From contig CAMGFM010000009.1 of assembly GCA_946055365.1 (NCBI GenBank), forward strand, positions 1 to 15,513: a stretch of DNA of 15,513 nt, read 5' to 3'. The stretch's first letter is position 1, and every line of letters starts with the position of its first letter. The notes under the pieces were generated by a model. That model was given only the letters and a program-made list of their open reading frames with translations. It was not told where the DNA came from and made no database searches. Source of the stretch: an uncultured Prevotella sp. (lineage in GTDB: Bacteria > Bacteroidota > Bacteroidia > Bacteroidales > Bacteroidaceae). A program made the position numbers and the translations under genes. Of the stretch, positions 13,296-15,513 are shown piece by piece.

Positions 13296-15182
13296 TCACG
13301 ACTCCTTATTGTGGAAGTGCCGCCACACAATCTCCGCCTTGGCAGGCCCTGTCACCTGCGAGAGGGCGTTGATGTCGGCTTCGCCTATTTTCCTGACATT
13401 GCCAAAAGCCTCCATAAGCCTGCTTTTTGTCACGGGCCCTATGCCCTTTATGTTGTCCATAGTGCTTTGAAGCGCGTGTCGTGAGCGTTTATCACGGTGG
13501 AAGGTTATGGCATAACGATGCACCTCGTCTTGCATCCGTGTCAGCACGTTGAACAATTCAGAGCCGCTGCCCACCGCCACGGAGCGCGGAGGGTCGCCAC
13601 ACAGCAGTTCATTGGTGCGGTGACGGTCGTTTTTGGCGAGTCCTGCTATGGGTATATCGAGGTGCAGCTCTCCCTCGACAACCTTTCTCACCACGCTCAT
13701 CTGGCCTGCTCCTCCGTCGGTAATGATAAGGTCGGGCAGGGCAGAGCCTTCTTCCATCATCCTTGTGTATCTTCGTCTCACCACTTCCTGCATGGAGGCA
13801 TAGTCATCAGGGCCGTTGACGGTCTTGATGTTGTATTTGCGGTAGTCTTTCTTTGATGGTTTTAGCCCCTTAAACACCACGCAGCCAGCCACGGCATCCG
13901 TGCCTGATATGTTTGAATTGTCAAAACACTCTATGTGATATGGTATTTTCTCGAGAGACAGCAGGGCTTGCAGCTCTTTCATCAGGCGAGTCTGCCTCTG
14001 TTCGGGGTTGAGTTTCTCCGCCCGTTTCATCCTGTCAAACTTATACTGACGGCAATTCATCTCGCTAAGTTCAAGCAGTTTTTTCTTGTCACCCCTTTGC
14101 GGCACGGTGAAAGTGACACCCGGCACCTGCCATTGCATCTCAAACGGCACTATTATCTCCCTCTCTCTGGATCTTGTCATGCCGTTTGTGCCGTCGGTAG
14201 TGTCACTGTCTGCCCCGTCGCCAGCCCCCTCGCTCATGCTGTTTATGGCGGCGAGCAGCAGTTCCTCGTCTGTTTCCTCCAGCTTGCGCGACAGTTCAAA
14301 GGTGACGCTCTGGCTGACGGCACCGTTTTTCACGTGCATGAAATTGATGAATGCCATCTTGCCGTTGTCGTCATTGGCTATGGAGTAAACCTCCACGTCG
14401 CTTATGGTGTGGCTCACCACCTCGCTCTTGGCGCAGAAGCCCTCTATCAGCAGATATTGTCTTTTCAGTTCCTCAGCCTCTTCAAACCTCAGCTGCTCCG
14501 CCATGCACTTCATCTCGTCGTAGACCATCCTTGAGAGTTGCCTTGTATTGCCTTTGAGTATCTCCCTTGCCTTTGCTATGTTTGCGAGATAGTCCTCCAC
14601 CGACTGTCTGCCGCAGCACGGGCCTTTGCATTTGTGTATGTGAAAGTCAAGGCAAGGCTTATACTTGCCCCTCTCTATGCCCTCCCTGCTCAGCGGCAGG
14701 CGGCATGAGCGCGGCGTGTAGAGGCGTTTTATGAGTTGGAGTATCGCGCTTATGCTGCCCGCGTTGGAGTAAGGTCCAAAGTAAGAGCCCCATTTCCTGT
14801 TTATTGTCCTTGTCTTGAATATGCGTGGCAGGTATTCGTTGGTGATGCAGATGCTCGGATAGGTCTTGCCGTCCTTTAGCAGTATGTTGTATTTTGGGGA
14901 ATACTTTTTGATAAGGCTGTTCTCGAGCAGCAGCGCGTCCTCTTCGGTGTTGACGACAGTGTACTTTATGTCGTGCGTCTTTGACACCAGCACTTTTGTC
15001 TTGTACCTGTCTACCTCCTTGTGCAGGTAGCTTGACACTCGTTGTTTCAGCCTTTTGGCCTTGCCCACGTATATTATCGTTCCGCAGTCGTCATAGAACT
15101 GGTAGCTGCCGGGCTTGTCGGGCATGTTGAGAACGATGCTCTTGAGCCTCTCTATGCGCCTTTCGTTTTCTTCCTTTGTCAT
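13296..15182 (-). CDS. uvrC: UvrABC excinuclease subunit C
   Basis: A 628-residue nuclease that makes both incisions around bulky DNA lesions after UvrA/UvrB loading. The N-terminal GIY-YIG domain (about 20-100) has GSYQFYDDCGTIIYVGKAK, with GSY in place of GIY as is common in UvrC, R48 and the metal-binding E87 (LLLENSLIKKYSPKYN). A Cys-rich stretch (C160, C177, C185, C189, C190) follows; then the UVR domain that contacts UvrB (about 227-247, RFEEAEELKRQ). The RNase H-like 5' nuclease includes D421 (CFDNSN) and D489 (DLIITDGGAGQ), and a helix-hairpin-helix pair ends the protein (577-620, IKGIGPVTKSRLMEAFG). A low-complexity Gly/Asp/Ser/Thr insert occurs at about 318-342. ATG at 15182 gives the usual N-terminus. 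It is 171 bp after apt. Confidence 0.98.
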   Translation of the reverse strand: MTKEENERRIERLKSIVLNMPDKPGSYQFYDDCGTIIYVGKAKRLKQRVSSYLHKEVDRYKTKVLVSKTHDIKYTVVNTEEDALLLENSLIKKYSPKYNILLKDGKTYPSICITNEYLPRIFKTRTINRKWGSYFGPYSNAGSISAILQLIKRLYTPRSCRLPLSREGIERGKYKPCLDFHIHKCKGPCCGRQSVEDYLANIAKAREILKGNTRQLSRMVYDEMKCMAEQLRFEEAEELKRQYLLIEGFCAKSEVVSHTISDVEVYSIANDDNGKMAFINFMHVKNGAVSQSVTFELSRKLEETDEELLLAAINSMSEGAGDGADSDTTDGTNGMTRSREREIIVPFEMQWQVPGVTFTVPQRGDKKKLLELSEMNCRQYKFDRMKRAEKLNPEQRQTRLMKELQALLSLEKIPYHIECFDNSNISGTDAVAGCVVFKGLKPSKKDYRKYNIKTVNGPDDYASMQEVVRRRYTRMMEEGSALPDLIITDGGAGQMSVVRKVVEGELHLDIPIAGLAKNDRHRTNELLCGDPPRSVAVGSGSELFNVLTRMQDEVHRYAITFHRDKRSRHALQSTMDNIKGIGPVTKSRLMEAFGNVRKIGEADINALSQVTGPAKAEIVWRHFHNKES

Positions 15183-15242
15183 TGTAGACTCGCTTTTGCG
15201 TGCATGTATAACCTGTTAGTTTACAGGGTGTTTTGCCTGTGT

Positions 15243-15258
15243 CGTTTCACGTGAAACT
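15243..15258. other. parS-like centromere site (ParB binding)
   Basis: The 14-bp palindrome GTTTCACGTGAAAC is present whole; the 16-bp site reads CGTTTCACGTGAAACT against the bacterial chromosomal parS consensus TGTTTCACGTGAAACA, differing only at the outermost base on each side. It lies in the apt-uvrC gap, immediately before array E. ParB loads at such sites, which cluster near oriC and direct chromosome segregation. Confidence 0.88.
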
Positions 15259-15335
15259 TAAGTGCCACTTTTCGTCTCTAAAGTGGCACTTTCTGTCTCC
15301 AGAGTGGCACTTTGGCATGTCTAAAGTGCCACTTT
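15259..15335. repeat. Array E: four 13-bp units at 21-22-bp period
   Basis: Units TAAGTGCCACTTT (15259-15271), AAAGTGGCACTTT (15280-15292), AGAGTGGCACTTT (15301-15313) and AAAGTGCCACTTT (15323-15335) have centres 21, 21 and 22 bp apart. Central bases run C, G, G, C, so units 1/2 and 3/4 are near-perfect reverse complements (12 of 13 each). Spacers share a TGTCT-like core (CGTCTCT, TGTCTCC, ATGTCT). The array lies 18 bp past the apt stop and abuts the parS site. Confidence 0.88.
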
Positions 15336-15353
15336 TGCCCAGCCGTTGTACCG

Positions 15354-15513
15354 CTATACGGAGAGCAGGGAGGTCACCTCCACGTCGTCGTCAAACGGCA
15401 CGCGTCCGCCGAGGAAGTCTTCGTCTATCTCGATGAGGAAGTTGCAGTAGACTTTCTTGGGCTTAAATCTCTTGACGAGGTTGCACACGGCTTTCATTGT
15501 GCCTCCCGTGGCG
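15354..15513 (-). CDS. apt: Adenine phosphoribosyltransferase, C-terminal end
   Basis: The last 52 codons of a gene entering from the right edge, ending at TAG (15356-15354). The residues begin ATGGTMKAVCNLVKRF, matching the PRPP-binding loop ATGGT and the helix after it in adenine phosphoribosyltransferase, and continue KKVYCNFLIEIDEDFLGG to the typical C-terminal strand and loop (DVEVTSLLSV). The enzyme makes AMP from adenine and PRPP in purine salvage. It is upstream of uvrC on the same strand. Only the C-terminal part is seen, so other type I phosphoribosyltransferases are possible but less likely. Confidence 0.88.
   Translation of the reverse strand, partial: ATGGTMKAVCNLVKRFKPKKVYCNFLIEIDEDFLGGRVPFDDDVEVTSLLSV

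Noticed and set aside
1733..15335. CRISPR arrays
   Set aside because: The repeated units are 13 bp with 8-9-bp spacers, only four or five per site, at several sites, with imperfect copies and no cas genes nearby.
1..15513. tRNA or rRNA genes
   Set aside because: No cloverleaf with GGTTCRA-type T arm or conserved ribosomal RNA segment was noticed on either strand by eye; a tRNAscan run would settle it.

Overview
The window looks like chromosomal DNA of a Bacteroidales bacterium, most likely of the Prevotella group. Four things point there: promoters of the form TTTG-N19-TAnnTTTG, poor Shine-Dalgarno sequences, a cobalamin locus pairing a TonB-dependent receptor with a DUF5074/YncE-type beta-propeller, and two secreted proteins whose last ~35 residues look like type IX secretion (T9SS) sorting tails. 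The gene order apt-uvrC-dtd-mazG-like-deoC also agrees, as far as I recall that order from Bacteroidales. All genes seen appear intact except the two cut by the window edges.

Layout. (1) 1-3600, minus strand: a vitamin B12 uptake operon. A promoter candidate at 3580 is followed by a cobalamin riboswitch (about 3286-3549), a BtuG-like propeller protein (1816-3162) and a BtuB-like TonB-dependent receptor (start 1658, running off the left edge). (2) 3629-4429, plus strand: a textbook Bacteroidetes promoter, a structured leader and a hemolysin III/PAQR-family membrane protein. (3) 4430-6280: a long intergenic region with a repeat array, a run of nine G and a 9-bp-stem leader hairpin, then a secreted protein built from two copies of a ~189-residue unit. 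(4) 6281-6728: a convergent gap holding a candidate 166-bp MITE-like element and a strong hairpin. (5) 6729-9494, minus: DNA polymerase I, divergent from a long-chain polyprenyl diphosphate synthase (9828-10805, plus). (6) 11023-15513, minus: apt (3' end), uvrC, dtd, a MazG-like pyrophosphohydrolase and deoC, probably one transcription unit of nucleotide salvage, repair and quality control. A near-perfect parS centromere site lies between apt and uvrC, suggesting the region is in the origin-proximal chromosome domain.

The most unusual feature is a family of intergenic arrays. Five separate gaps each hold four or five copies of a 13-bp near-palindrome (consensus AAAGTGSCACTTT) at a strict 21-22 bp centre-to-centre period, with variable 8-9 bp spacers. 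All five lie just past the 3' end of a gene. In some arrays, units that are not themselves palindromic are exact or near-exact reverse complements of another unit in the same array. I know of no named family that matches; this is the best candidate here for something undescribed.
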